A stretch of 64,000 bases of DNA from Alligator mississippiensis. Its lineage: Eukaryota; Chordata; Crocodylia; Alligatoridae. The notes under the pieces are model-generated. The model was not told the DNA's origin. It saw only the letters and a program-made list of their open reading frames with translations, and made no database searches. A program made the translations under genes and the position numbers. This document shows, one piece after another, positions 29,301 to 35,810 of this stretch (the first letter of the stretch is position 1; every line of letters begins with the position of its first letter). Where the stretch lies: assembly GCF_030867095.1 (NCBI RefSeq), contig NC_081836.1, positions 30,020,338-30,084,337 of the forward strand, written 5' to 3'.

Positions 29301-32300
29301 TGGCGGCAGCAGTGCTTGAACTAAAGCTCATCAAATGAGCTTTAGTTCAAGCGCTGCTGCCACCATTATTAAGCATGGAGAGGCTTTTAAGAGCAGAGCC
29401 TAGCAGGGTGAGGGCAGATGTGGGCTGCTTACTGTGGACTCGAGGCTCTCCGCCCTGCTGCTTTTGCCCCAGGAGCAGTGTGCTGCATCCCCAGCCTGCC
29501 CTGCAGCAAGAGGCACAACTCACTGTGTCCCTGGCCGCTGGGTGGACAGGAGGCACGCAACCAGTGCGTGGCTCCTGGGGCAAAAGGTAGCAGAGCAGAC
29601 AGCCCCAAGCCCACAGCAAACAGCCTGCTTCCACCCCACACACAAATCTGGGGGGCAATACATGCCCCCCATGCCTCCCCTGGGGGATGTGCACAATGGC
29701 AGGAAGCCACTCCCCCCTCTCCACCCATGTCTCCCAGACAAGCTGCCTGTGGCTCCATCCCACTCCCTGCCCTGGCCCCAAGGTCCCATTAACTGCCCTG
29801 GCTGGGCAGTGTCCCCCAACTGAAGAAGGAGAACATTGGGAACCTGAAAGCCATGGGGAGGCCAGCACAACAGAACAGGTAAGGAACAAGAAGGTAAGAA
29901 ACAATGGGCCCCATGGGACTGGGAGCGGGGGGGCAGCAAAGGCGCCAGTCGCAGGGCTCAAGTGCCTATATACTAATGCTAGGAGCATAGGGAACAAGCA
30001 GGATGAACTAGCGCTCCTGCTTGCACTAAACATCTATGACTTAGTGGGGCTAACAGAGACCTGGTGGGATTCATCCCATGACTGGGCGGTACATATTGAG
30101 GGCTATAGATTGTATAGAAAGGACAGGTCGGGGAAGAAAGGGGGTGGGGTTGCACTTTATGTCAGTGAGCAATATACATCAACCCTCATCAAGACAGAAT
30201 CCGAGGCTGAGGAAGTAGAAGGATTGTGGGTTAGGCTACATGGGGGGCAAGGAGAAAGGGATTTGGTGGTAGGGGTCTGTTACAGACCCCCACACCAAGG
30301 GGAAGAAATAGATGCGGGGCTCCTGAGGCAACTCTCAGAGACCATAAAAGCTAAAGAGGCGGTAGTCATGGGGGACCTAAACTACCCGGACATCTGCTGG
30401 GAGACGCAGACAGCAAGGTCCCATCGCTCACGCAGGTTTCTAACTTGTGTACAGGACCTCCACCTGACACAGGAGGTGTATGGTCCCACTAGGGGGAATG
30501 CCATACTGGATCTGGTATTGGCAAAGGGAGATGACATGATAGGGGACCTCCAGATCGGTAGCTATCTGGGAGACAGTGATCACCTTATGATAGAATTCAA
30601 CATAAGACGGCGAGTGGGTAAGGTAACTAGTAGGGTAAAAGTGCTAGACTTTAGGAAAGCTGATCTCATTGCACTCAGGCGATTAGTCAAGGAAGCACTG
30701 CAGAGTAGGAGTTTTGATGGGATGGGTGCCCAAGAAGGGTGGCTGTGCCTAAAGGAAACGATCCTTTGGGCACAAAGCAAGACGATCCCTGAGCGAGGCA
30801 AAAGAGGGAAAGGGGCCAGGAGGCTTCCATGGCTGACCAGAGAAATCCAGGGCAGCCTAAGGGACAAAAGGGGAGCACATAAAAAGTGGAAACAGGGTGA
30901 GATCACTAAAGATGAATATACCTCCTCTGCTCGTGCTTGTAGGGAGGCAGTTAGGCGGGCCAAAGCTACCATGGAGCTGAGGATGGCAACCCAAGTAAAG
31001 GACAACAAGAAATTGTTTTTTAGATATATAGGGAGTAAAAGGAAGGCCCAGGGAGGAATAGGACCCCTGCTAAATGGGCAGAAGCAATTGGTGACAGATA
31101 GGGGGGACAAGGCTGAACTCCTCAACGAGTTCTTTGCCTCAGTGTTCCTAAGCGAGGGGCACGACAAGTCTCTCACTGGGGTTGTAGAGAGGCAGCAGCA
31201 AGGTGCCAGACTTCCATGCGTAGATCCTGAGGTGGTGCAGAGTCACTTGGAAGAACTGGATGCCTTTAAGTCGGCAGGCCCGGATGGGCTCCATCCGAGG
31301 GTGCTGAAGGCACTGGCCGATGTCATTGCAGAGCCACTGGCGGGAATATTTGAATGCTCGTGGCGCACAGGCCAAGTCCCGGAGGACTGGAAAAGGGCTA
31401 ACGTGGTCCCCATTTTCAAAAAGGGGAGGAAGGAGGACCCGGGCAACTATAGGCCGGTCAGTCTCACCTCCATCCTTGGTAAAGTATTTGAAAAAATTAT
31501 CAAGGCTCACATTTGTGAGAGCCCGGCAGGACAAATTATGCTGAGGGGAAACCAGCATGGGTTTGTGGCGGGCAGATCGTGCCTGACCAACCTAGTCTCT
31601 TTCTATGACCAGGTTACGAAACGCCTGGACACAGGAGGAGGGGTGGATGTCGTATACTGGGACTTCAGGAAGGCCTTCGATACGGTATCCCACCCCATAC
31701 TGGTGAACAAATTAAGAGGCTGTGATGTGGATGACTGCACAGTCCGGTGGGTGGCGAATTGGCTAGAGGGTCGCACCCAAAGAGTCGTGGTAGATGGGTC
31801 GGTCTCGACCTGGAAGGGTGTGGGCAGTGGGGTCCCGCAGGGTTCGGTCCTTGGACCGATACTCTTTAATGTCTTCATCAGCGACTTGGACGTGGGAGTG
31901 AAATGTACTCTGTCCAAGTTTGCAGATGACACAAAGCTATGGGGAGAAGTGGACACGCCGGAGGGCAGGGAACAGCTGCAGGCAGACCTGGATAGGCTGG
32001 ACAAGTGGGCAGAAAACAACAGGATGCAGTTCAACAAGGAGAAATGCAAAGTGCTGCACCTAGGGAGGAAAAATGTCCAGCACACCTACAGCCTAGGGAA
32101 TGACCTGCTGGGTGGCACAGAGGTGGAAAGGGATCTTGGAGTCCTAGTGGACTCCAAGATGAACATGAGCCGGCAGTGTGACGAAGCCATCAGAAAAGCC
32201 AATGGCACTTTATCGTGCATCAGCAGATGCATGACAAATAGGTCCAGGGAGGTGATACTTCCCCTCTATAGGGCGTTGGTCAGACCGCAGTTGGAGTACT

Positions 32301-35300
32301 GCGTGCAATTCTGGGCGCCACACTTCAAGAAGGATGCGGATAACCTGGAGAGGGTACAGCGAAGGGCAACTCGTATGGTCAAGGGCCTGCAGACCAAGCC
32401 CTACGAGGAGAGACTAGAGAAACTGGACCTTTTCAGCCTCCGCAAGAGAAGGTTGAGAGGCGACCTTGTGGCTGCCTATAAGTTCATCACGGGGGCACAG
32501 AAGGGAATTGGTGAGCATTTATTCACCAAGGCGCCCCTGGGGGTTACAAGAAACAATGGCCACAAGCTAGCAGAGAGCAGATTTAGACTGGACATTAGGA
32601 AGAACTTCTTCACAGTTCGAGTGGCCAAGGTCTGGAACGGGCTCCCAAGGGAGGTGGTGCTCTCCCCTACCCTGGGGGTCTTCAATAGGAGGTTAGACGA
32701 GTATCTAGCTGGGGTCATCCAGACCCAGCACTCTTTCCTGCTTATGCAGGGGGTCGGACTTGATGATCTATTGAGGTCCCTTCCGACCCCAACATCTATG
32801 AATCTATGAAAAACCCTAGCCCTACTCCCTCCCTCACCATTGGGGGGGGGGGGGGGGGGGTCTTGATCTGTCCTCACCCCATGCCCTTTTCCCTCCACAG
32901 ACTTACTTGCAGGGCACTGCTCTGCATGTTGCCAGGCTGCATGCATCCAGGGGCCCTGGCCAGAAGACATATTGTATTTATTGGTACATTACTGGCTACA
33001 CCAGCCAAAAAAACCCAATAGCCAATAATGTTCATTTTCCTTTTATTGGTGCCAACCTGATATGGCACCAATATATTGGTGCACCTCTAAAAAGTAGGGT
33101 CATCTAGTCAATAGGTCATCTAGTCCAACCCCCAGATTGAGGCAGGACCATCCCTATCCAAACCATCCTATAAAAATCCACAATCTAATCTCTTAGTAAA
33201 ACTACCATCAACCCTGACACAACACAAGACATAATACCCTAACCTGCCCCAGGTAAAGCAGGGGCACCACGGCACTTTTAAAACTTAGTGTTAAAACCAT
33301 TTAAACACCAACTTTCTCAATATGCTTGAATTTGTACTTAAATGAAACACCACAAAAAATTCATAGAATAAGTCCACTCCCAGAAAGCTCAGGTCATAAA
33401 TGATTATAGCAATAGTAGGACAGGATTGTTTATTTGTCTTTGTAAAGGTGTTCACTGTTATCCCTTCACTGAGGAATCAGCCTAACTCATACCACCAGAC
33501 CCATTCTTTTACCTCGCTTGGAAGTCTTGCCAGTACTCTCATACACTGATCCTTTGGCTGCTCCACAGATGAACGGAAACTGAAGCCATGTAGCTGTCGA
33601 TTTGAACTCCTTAAAAAGGTTGGAGAAGGAGATGCGGACGACGTGGCTATCCTGAGAACAGAGTACTGTGTTATTCACCAAGCAAGGAACACAGGGAAAT
33701 GCTACAGATAAGACAGTCTGGTAATTTGGTCCACATGACTTTATTTACATTGACCCACTTTGCCCCAAGAGACTACAACCAGTTTATCTTGTGGGCTGTC
33801 CCAAACAATGTGACCAGTGGCCCGAAAGAACATATACTGAGGTCACAGAAATGGATTATGAGACTTTATCTTGAGTCCACAGATTTCATATTAGAACATG
33901 AATCAAATGAAGTCCAGGGCAGTCGCTACTGACAGTAAAACAAGCTTCCACATTAAGTAAATTAAGAGCTAAAGGACTGCCAGGAGGTCTCTGAACCTAG
34001 AAGTAAGGCACACAAAGATGTTCAAGAAGTCATCCCTCCTTTTCAGTTCCATTCTGAAAACACTACAGCCATTTACAGCTAGCGTTGGCAACTTTTAAAA
34101 GCGACTGGCGGCCACTTGTGACCCAGCTGCTGCTGTAAGCCATCAATCTACTCTGTAGCACCTCCCTTGGTACACCACCAAATACCACTGATTTCTGTAG
34201 CCAACAACAATGACAAGTAACAAATTCAGCAGTGAAAGTACACAGAAGCTGCGGTAGCTGGGGTGAAAGAACAGCTGTTGGCCCAGAGTAAGAAAGGCAG
34301 GGGCAGTCACTTGCTGGATGCTGTGGAGGGGGATCAGAACCCCAAGGCAGAAGAATGCACAGTGCTGGGCAGAAGTCCCTCTGCCACCTCAGGCTCCAAT
34401 CTCTTCGTAGGCGAGATCTGGCACATGGGCTGTAGGCTGCCAACCCCTGGTCTTTGGGACTTCTGCCTGAGAGACCTATAGCAGAAGATTACCTTGCCAT
34501 AAGACAGTCCATGCTGTGCAGCTCTGTTCTGTGTTCAAGCTCTTACGAAAAACTACCATATTCCAGGCATCCCTTTCTCCTCTACTCATGTGAGAGCATC
34601 AGTTACACTGAAGACCATGAGATGGATGCACACACACTCACTCACACACCTCTGTGGTGACATCCAGGTGCACAACAAAATACTTGTTGGGCATGGGCCT
34701 GAGGAGCAGATAAAAGTAACGACCAGTGAGCCCCAACGACTGCGTGCTGGTCTTAGGCAGCTGAATGTAGTTACTGGCAGGAACGGACCCTCGGATACGA
34801 TACACTGTTCCCTTCAGCGTCTTGTCCTGAGAAAAGCAAATGTGCATTAATGCAAAGTTTTCTTTCAACATAGGAAAGCAAAGTGCAGATATTGCGGTGG
34901 CAACCTACTGTTTGCCCACGCAACACATGCAATGACATCTGCCGGCTTTGGCTTGGAGTCTGGGACATGACAAGATCAGTCTACTGGGGCGCTGGAGCGC
35001 AGGGACTGGGGAACTGTGGGATCCTGCCTCGCGGTGCTCCAGCTTTCCAGTACAGACCTCCAGTAGCCAGACCTCCAGTACAGACCAGGACCGCAGACGC
35101 TGTGCTCCAGGGACCTGCCTCTCCGGGCAAGGGCCTGATGCCCCCAGAGGACCACAGCAATCCCTGTGTGAGGAACCACCGCATTTCCTACTGCTTCAAG
35201 GGGCTGCAGGCGAAGGCAGGGCTAGGGCCAAGGCCAGGGCCGTCCCACCCGGGGCTTGGGGGGGGGGGGGTCCTCTCGGGGGCACGCAGCCATTACCATG

Positions 35301-35548
35301 AAGGTCGTCACATCTCCTTCTTTCGTTGACCGCTTCCACTCCTCCACCCTGAAGTGCTTGAACACGTTGAGATACGGGTGCTGCCAGGCTGCGGCGGGGA
35401 GAGCCGAGGGGTCGGTCAGGGGCTTGCCGCCTCCCGCCCCATCCCCATCCCATCCCCGGCCCCGACGGTGGGGAGGGGCACAGCCGCACAGACACCGCGC
35501 GACCCCCCAGTCCTGCCGCCACCCCGCCCCCGCGGTACCTTTGGCCAT
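2219..35548 (-). CDS. WDR90: WDR90 (POC16), N-terminal half, 21 coding exons
   Basis: WD repeat-containing protein 90 (POC16) is a centriole inner-scaffold and cilium-assembly protein that binds microtubules through an N-terminal CFAP20-like domain. Coding exons in transcript order: 35539-35548, 35297-35388, 34650-34826, 33513-33651, 27931-28101, 25613-25736, 23837-23904, 22638-22747, 21828-22061, 20946-21008, 20430-20498, 19582-19692, 19138-19283, 18965-19022, 11894-12012, 11497-11658, 7358-7488, 5408-5524, 4538-4773, 3875-4014, 2219-2349. All introns are GT-AG and the exons join in one frame of 2,608 nt (about 869 codons). Residues 1-200 are the DUF667/CFAP20-like domain, 200-400 a poorly conserved linker, and from about 400 on WD40 repeats such as VRLWDF, VRLWRV, LRLWPL and IRIWDL. 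Human WDR90 is about 1,750 residues, so the C-terminal half lies left of position 1. The start ATG has a good context (GGCCATGG). Identification rests on remembered similarity to human WDR90 over the whole length. Confidence 0.93.
2820..3620. repeat. GC-rich, CpG-poor block in WDR90 intron
   Basis: About 800 bp of GC-rich sequence with several open frames on both strands but no recognisable protein or codon conservation. It begins with a CCAAT-containing hairpin (2850-2884). It resembles the GC-rich interiors of the hAT elements in this window, but I found no convincing terminal repeats. Confidence 0.4.
3875..4014 (-). CDS. WDR90: WDR90 exon 20, WD40
   Basis: Encodes [19 protein letters not shown] and [16 protein letters not shown]. 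Acceptor CAACAG, donor CAA|GTATG. The initial ATG is internal, not a start. Confidence 0.95.
4538..4773 (-). CDS. WDR90: WDR90 exon 19, WD40
   Basis: Seventy-nine codons covering about two WD repeats ([35 protein letters not shown]). Acceptor TCCTCAG, donor CAG|GTACTA. Confidence 0.95.
5408..5524 (-). CDS. WDR90: WDR90 exon 18, WD40
   Basis: Encodes [19 protein letters not shown] and [18 protein letters not shown], one WD repeat. Acceptor TTTTAG, donor CAG|GTGAGT. Confidence 0.95.
5525..7357. other. WDR90 intron, nothing recognised
   Basis: AT-rich intron sequence without recognisable repeats or coding exons, aside from an octamer ATTTGCATAT near 6718. Confidence 0.5.
7358..7488 (-). CDS. 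WDR90: WDR90 exon 17, WD40
   Basis: Encodes [19 protein letters not shown] and [11 protein letters not shown], highly similar to the human protein. Acceptor TTTTCAG, donor CAG|GTATTG, ends in phase 1. Confidence 0.95.
8218..8300 (+). repeat. MIR-like SINE fragment
   Basis: Contains the MIR-type word order AGAGCACCAGACTGG ... GAAGACCTAG ... CTCAGCCACTGGC, a degenerate tRNA-derived head. Assignment is from memory of the MIR consensus and is approximate. Confidence 0.4.
8440..9640 (-). mobile_element. CR1 LINE fragment (reverse transcriptase part)
   Basis: Starts with the CR1 3' end (CACAGAATCATC, then the GGCTGGAAGGGACCT word) and reads back into ORF2. A 201-codon open frame at 8527-9132 (…[20 protein letters not shown], [26 protein letters not shown], ending RHLAGII and stop) is the C-terminal RT tail. 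Upstream pieces to about 9,600 carry frameshifted RT palm motifs. The copy is dead and sits in a WDR90 intron. Confidence 0.85.
9640..10260 (-). mobile_element. CR1-type ORF1 esterase-like fragment
   Basis: On the minus strand near 9945-9985 a short frame reads [19 protein letters not shown]. The GTND motif is the block typical of SGNH (GDSL-like) hydrolases, which occur in ORF1 of CR1 elements. It abuts the RT-derived fragment at 8440-9640 with no endonuclease region between, so it is either a deleted element or two adjacent copies. Boundaries are approximate. Confidence 0.5.
11172..11390. mobile_element. hAT-like MITE remnant
   Basis: Ends CAGTGGTTTTAGACC and TTGAAAACCACTACTA give an inverted repeat of the CAGTGGTTCTCAACC type. 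The internal CCCATGGGGGTCCACAGAC and repeated GGACCACACCTCCATT words are also typical of such elements. No clean target duplication was seen. Confidence 0.55.
11497..11658 (-). CDS. WDR90: WDR90 exon 16, WD40
   Basis: Encodes [19 protein letters not shown] and [20 protein letters not shown], a WD repeat followed by an acidic stretch. Acceptor TTGCAG, donor CT|GTAAGG. Confidence 0.93.
11894..12012 (-). CDS. WDR90: WDR90 exon 15, WD40
   Basis: Encodes [20 protein letters not shown] and [19 protein letters not shown]. Acceptor CTGCAG, donor CAG|GTAACC. The 7-kb intron before it contains the CR1-in-CR1 nest. Confidence 0.93.
12640..14190. repeat. GC-rich composite repeat region
   Basis: An A-rich left edge with repeated AATTCTCT words and a right edge with tandem copies of about 28 bp (GGGAAAATCTGCA..TTTTCT at 14104-14131 and 14132-14158, with a weaker copy before) enclose about 1.1 kb of GC-rich, CpG-poor sequence. 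A poly-C run lies at 13126-13147. Long open frames here are on both strands and look like base-composition artefacts. Probably an old DNA-transposon derivative; family not identified. Confidence 0.4.
14370..14500 (+). repeat. Possible L2-tail SINE or LINE fragment
   Basis: The word order TTTCAGAGGAAATATTAAACC ... CCCATGCCATTTTTCACTG resembles the L2-type 3' tail found in several vertebrate SINEs. The match is from memory and degenerate. Confidence 0.35.
15262..15350 (+). repeat. Interspersed repeat (GTAATATCTTTTATGG word)
   Basis: The words GCTGTAGCCGTGATGGTCC and CAGTAATATCTTTTATGGA followed by ACAAGCTTGTC match a repeat I remember as common in turtle and crocodilian DNA. Class unknown to me. 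Confidence 0.35.
15436..18560 (-). mobile_element. Older CR1 LINE, split by a younger CR1
   Basis: The minus-strand CR1 is in two parts, 15436-16584 and 18209-18560. The first holds the RT C-terminal half (157-codon open frame at 15435-15908 with [11 protein letters not shown], then frames to 16388); the second holds RT N-terminal motifs ([45 protein letters not shown]). Joined across the insert, the sequence passes through the active-site motif A codons. The target duplication of the insert is AAAGTC. Confidence 0.85.
16585..18208 (+). mobile_element. Young 5'-truncated CR1 inserted in an older CR1
   Basis: Nearly identical to 31177-32805 of the full-length copy (roughly 30 differences in 1.6 kb by eye). 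Open frames 16640-17635 and 17660-18130 are the RT domain ([18 protein letters not shown]) and its C-terminal tail; a TGA at 17633-17635 and a one-base frame change break the ORF. The 3' end is CATCTATGA. A 6-bp direct repeat AAAGTC flanks it (16579-16584 and 18209-18214). Confidence 0.9.
18965..19022 (-). CDS. WDR90: WDR90 exon 14, WD40
   Basis: A 58-nt exon encoding [20 protein letters not shown]. Acceptor CTTTCAG, donor ACG|GTGAGT. It matches the WDR90 segment with CG[VI]GKD in position and sequence. Confidence 0.91.
19138..19283 (-). CDS. WDR90: WDR90 exon 13, WD40
   Basis: Encodes [19 protein letters not shown] and [19 protein letters not shown], a full WD repeat. Acceptor TCCACAG, donor CAG|GTACGT, ends in phase 2. 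Confidence 0.93.
19582..19692 (-). CDS. WDR90: WDR90 exon 12, WD40
   Basis: Thirty-seven codons with [16 protein letters not shown] and [12 protein letters not shown]: first WD40 blade strands ending in the GH dipeptide. Acceptor CCTGCAG, donor AAG|GTGAGA. Confidence 0.93.
20017..20060 (+). repeat. Old CR1/L3-like 3' tail
   Basis: AGATGGACTAGATAATCCC resembles the conserved CR1 3' tail (GACTAGATGACCT). Very short and diverged. Confidence 0.3.
20430..20498 (-). CDS. WDR90: WDR90 exon 11, start of WD40 region
   Basis: Encodes [20 protein letters not shown], the conserved lead-in to the first WD repeats (human has a similar L-P-D-P ... IGFGG segment). Acceptor TTTCAG, donor TGG|GTTAGT. Confidence 0.9.
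20946..21008 (-). CDS. WDR90: WDR90 exon 10, linker
   Basis: Twenty-one codons ([20 protein letters not shown], then R) between acceptor GTCCAG and donor AGG|GTAAAG, phase 0 at both ends. The exon fits the frame but has no family motif, so it could be optional. Confidence 0.65.
21828..22061 (-). CDS. WDR90: WDR90 exon 9, linker
   Basis: Seventy-eight codons of low-complexity linker (starts [14 protein letters not shown], ends HTVDTGSEE). Acceptor TTCTTAG, donor GAG|GTAAGA, phase 0 at both ends. Placement rests on splice sites, frame and position, not on family similarity. Confidence 0.78.
22223..22410 (+). repeat. MIR-like SINE
   Basis: Shows the MIR order: GGTACTGGAGACCTGGG head, a CTCAGTT..GTTAATGATCTCTCTGG core and CTTGAATGGGAGAGACAGCACTACC tail words. 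It lies in a WDR90 intron. Presence in a non-mammal is expected, as MIR-like CORE-SINEs are ancient. Confidence 0.6.
22638..22747 (-). CDS. WDR90: WDR90 exon 8, linker
   Basis: Encodes the linker with [18 protein letters not shown] and [12 protein letters not shown]. Acceptor AACCCAG, donor GAT|GTGAGT. It keeps the frame between exons 7 and 9, but this region is poorly conserved in the family. Confidence 0.82.
23699..23720. repeat. Poly-G tract
   Basis: A run of mostly G (GTGGGGGGGGAGGGGGGGGG pattern) in a WDR90 intron, with possible G-quadruplex potential and likely length variation. Confidence 0.8.
23837..23904 (-). CDS. WDR90: WDR90 exon 7
   Basis: A 68-nt exon completing [20 protein letters not shown], similar in layout to the human segment that also ends with K-S-C-S. 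Acceptor ACTCAG, donor GCAG|GTAGG, ends in phase 1. Confidence 0.85.
24200..24647. mobile_element. Putative DNA transposon with TIR CAGGTGGT
   Basis: Left end CAGGTGGTAATACATTAA pairs with the reverse complement of the right end (CAGGTGGTTATTGCATAA). The interior is GC-rich and non-coding. No target duplication is visible, so the superfamily is unknown. Confidence 0.5.
25613..25736 (-). CDS. WDR90: WDR90 exon 6
   Basis: Too short in open frame to be found by ORF length alone. It encodes a stretch including [21 protein letters not shown], the conserved segment after the CFAP20-like domain of WDR90. Acceptor CTTTAG, donor TTAG|GTATG. Confidence 0.9.
26283..26378 (+). repeat. tRNA-derived SINE head
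   Basis: CTAGCTGGTAGTGCACCTGAG followed by GGGGTGCATGGATTCAAATCCC has A-box-like and B-box (GGATTCAAATCC) words at tRNA spacing. It is broken at its right by the hAT at 26379-26950. Confidence 0.45.
26379..26950. mobile_element. Non-autonomous hAT with GC-rich core
   Basis: Left end CAGTGGTTCTCAACC and right end GGTTGAGAAATGCCA are inverted repeats. The flanks carry a perfect 8-bp target duplication GTCTAGTG at 26371-26378 and 26951-26958. The 500-bp interior is GC-rich without a transposase frame. The flanking sequence itself (GTCTAGTGGATATGG…) looks like a MIR-type SINE head. Confidence 0.9.
27083..27378 (-). mobile_element. CR1 3' fragments
   Basis: A plus-strand CR1-like tail (CTAGACTAGATGACCTTTG) at 27083-27131 lies next to a minus-strand CR1 3' end from about 27150 (ATCATAGGACAGAAGG) with a short RT C-terminal frame ([20 protein letters not shown]) to about 27378. 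Both are dead fragments. Confidence 0.7.
27503..27665 (+). repeat. MIR-like SINE
   Basis: CTAGTGGTTAGAGCACTAGCC then GGGAGCCAAGAGCTGGAATTCC, followed by CTTCTGTCACTGATTTGG and GCAGAATGGGAGGTAATACTTCC: tRNA-like head, core and tail of a MIR-type SINE, clearer than the others here. Confidence 0.7.
27931..28101 (-). CDS. WDR90: WDR90 exon 5, end of CFAP20-like domain
   Basis: Encodes [12 protein letters not shown], then [20 protein letters not shown] and [14 protein letters not shown], the end of the CFAP20-like domain (to about residue 197). The intron upstream of it is 5.4 kb long because it holds the nested CR1-hAT-CR1 insertion. Confidence 0.93.
28402..28690 (-). mobile_element. CR1 3' end fragment
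   Basis: Minus-strand CR1 3' end (TAGAATCATAGAAAATTAGGG, then GTCATCTAGTCCAACTCCC) with RT C-terminal remains to about 28690. Truncated and non-coding. Confidence 0.85.
29292..29374. repeat. Near-perfect 40-bp hairpin
   Basis: Arms 29292-29331 and 29335-29374 are inverted copies matching at about 37 of 40 bases, with a 3-base loop (CAA). The arm includes GCAGCAG.GCTTGAACTAAAG. It lies inside the hAT element left of the CR1. Confidence 0.85.
29780..32809 (+). mobile_element. Near-full-length young CR1 LINE with intact ORF2
   Basis: One frame open for 1,040 codons ends at 32809; the CR1 protein proper begins around 29,950. It has the endonuclease motifs ([46 protein letters not shown]) and all RT motifs ([64 protein letters not shown]). 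Two oddities: YLDF is YWDF, and the TAG stop seen in the sister copy (LAGVI-stop) is CAG here, so the frame runs 29 codons into the 3' tail. The end carries two copies of ATCTATGA. The 5' boundary is uncertain and ORF1 is absent or truncated. Confidence 0.88.
33513..33651 (-). CDS. WDR90: WDR90 exon 4, CFAP20-like domain
   Basis: Residues 94-140, with [21 protein letters not shown], continue the CFAP20-like domain. Acceptor TTCTCAG, donor CGAG|GTAAAA, ends in phase 1. Confidence 0.92.
34079..34449. mobile_element. Possible hAT MITE
   Basis: Ends CTAGCGTTGGCAAC and GGCTGCCAACCCCTG form an inverted repeat of the GGTTGGCAACC type and enclose a GC-rich interior. The flanking octamers do not match, so the target duplication is lost or the boundary is wrong. 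Confidence 0.4.
34650..34826 (-). CDS. WDR90: WDR90 exon 3, CFAP20-like domain
   Basis: Fifty-nine codons (residues 35-93) containing [28 protein letters not shown] and FVVHLDV, all typical of the CFAP20-like fold of WDR90. The donor GAG|GTGTGTGAG runs into a CA/GT-rich stretch at 34630-34649. Confidence 0.93.
35297..35388 (-). CDS. WDR90: WDR90 exon 2, CFAP20-like domain
   Basis: Encodes the start of the DUF667/CFAP20-like domain (residues 4-34, with [16 protein letters not shown]). Acceptor GCCGCAG, donor ATG|GTAATG, ends in phase 0. Confidence 0.92.
35539..35548 (-). CDS. WDR90: WDR90 coding exon 1 (10 nt)
   Basis: Only ten coding bases (ATG GCC AAA G) precede a GTACC donor. Joined to the next exon they give [16 protein letters not shown], which fits the known WDR90 N-terminus (M-A-x-x-W-Q-H-P). 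The 5' UTR is in the CpG island; its transcription start cannot be fixed. Confidence 0.85.
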
Positions 35549-35655
35549 GGCCGCGCGGCCCAGCTCAACCGTCCCGCCGCCGTCGCCGCCAATCCGCGCC
35601 GCCGCCCGCCAGCCACCATAGAGCTCGCGGGCCCTTGGCTAGAGCGGCTGCGTCA

Positions 35656-35663
35656 TCACGTGA
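35656..35663. promoter_or_regulatory. Palindromic E-box TCACGTGA
   Basis: A perfect TCACGTGA palindrome (USF/MITF/TFEB-type E-box) lies 108 bp upstream of the WDR90 ATG inside the CpG island, next to an overlapping CGTCA half-CRE. Functional role is inferred from position only. Confidence 0.45.
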
Positions 35664-35780
35664 CCTCCCCCTCTGTCGGAACCTCCCAATACCCACCCCT
35701 GGAACGCGGGTAGAACGTCCCTCTCGGGCCACCGTCCCCCTCGGGGCAGCCCCGTGGTCGTTGGGAGGACCCGACGCCCC

Positions 35781-35810
35781 GTTGCCATGGAGCCCCGTTG
35801 CCATGGGCCC
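35781..35810. promoter_or_regulatory. Two tandem RFX X-box-like sites
   Basis: The sequence CCCGTTGCCATGG occurs twice in direct repeat with a 16-bp period (35778-35790 and 35794-35806). Each copy carries GTTGCCATGG, the left half and centre of the RFX X-box (consensus close to GTTGCCATGGNAAC); the right AAC half is degenerate (GAGCC and GGCCC). They lie about 235-265 bp upstream of the WDR90 ATG. RFX factors are the known master regulators of ciliary genes, which suits WDR90. Binding is inferred. Confidence 0.55.

Larger units (their letters stand above)
28977..33089. mobile_element. hAT element (family 1) carrying an inserted CR1
   Basis: Ends TAGGGGTGCAC and GTGCACCTCTA match the element at 58-990, as do about 200 bp next to each end. 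Flanking octamers AAAAGTAA (28969-28976) and AAAAGTAG (33090-33097) agree at 7 of 8. The hAT parts are about 28977-29780 and 32810-33089; the centre is the CR1. A poly-G run lies at 32839-32860. Confidence 0.85.
28952..33215 (-). mobile_element. Old CR1 3' end split by a hAT element
   Basis: The CR1 3' start (ATTCATAGAATCATAGAAAAGT) at 28952-28976 resumes at 33090 (AAAAGTAGGGTCATCTAGTC…) and runs to about 33215. The break is the hAT at 28977-33089. A GTCATCTAGTC word is repeated locally at 33099-33125. Confidence 0.75.

Noticed and set aside
29347..30033. 228-codon minus-strand frame and the first ~90 codons of the plus-strand CR1 frame
   Set aside because: Both cover the hAT/CR1 junction. 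The upstream Met at 29687 reads hAT-derived or CR1 5' sequence, not a conserved protein start.
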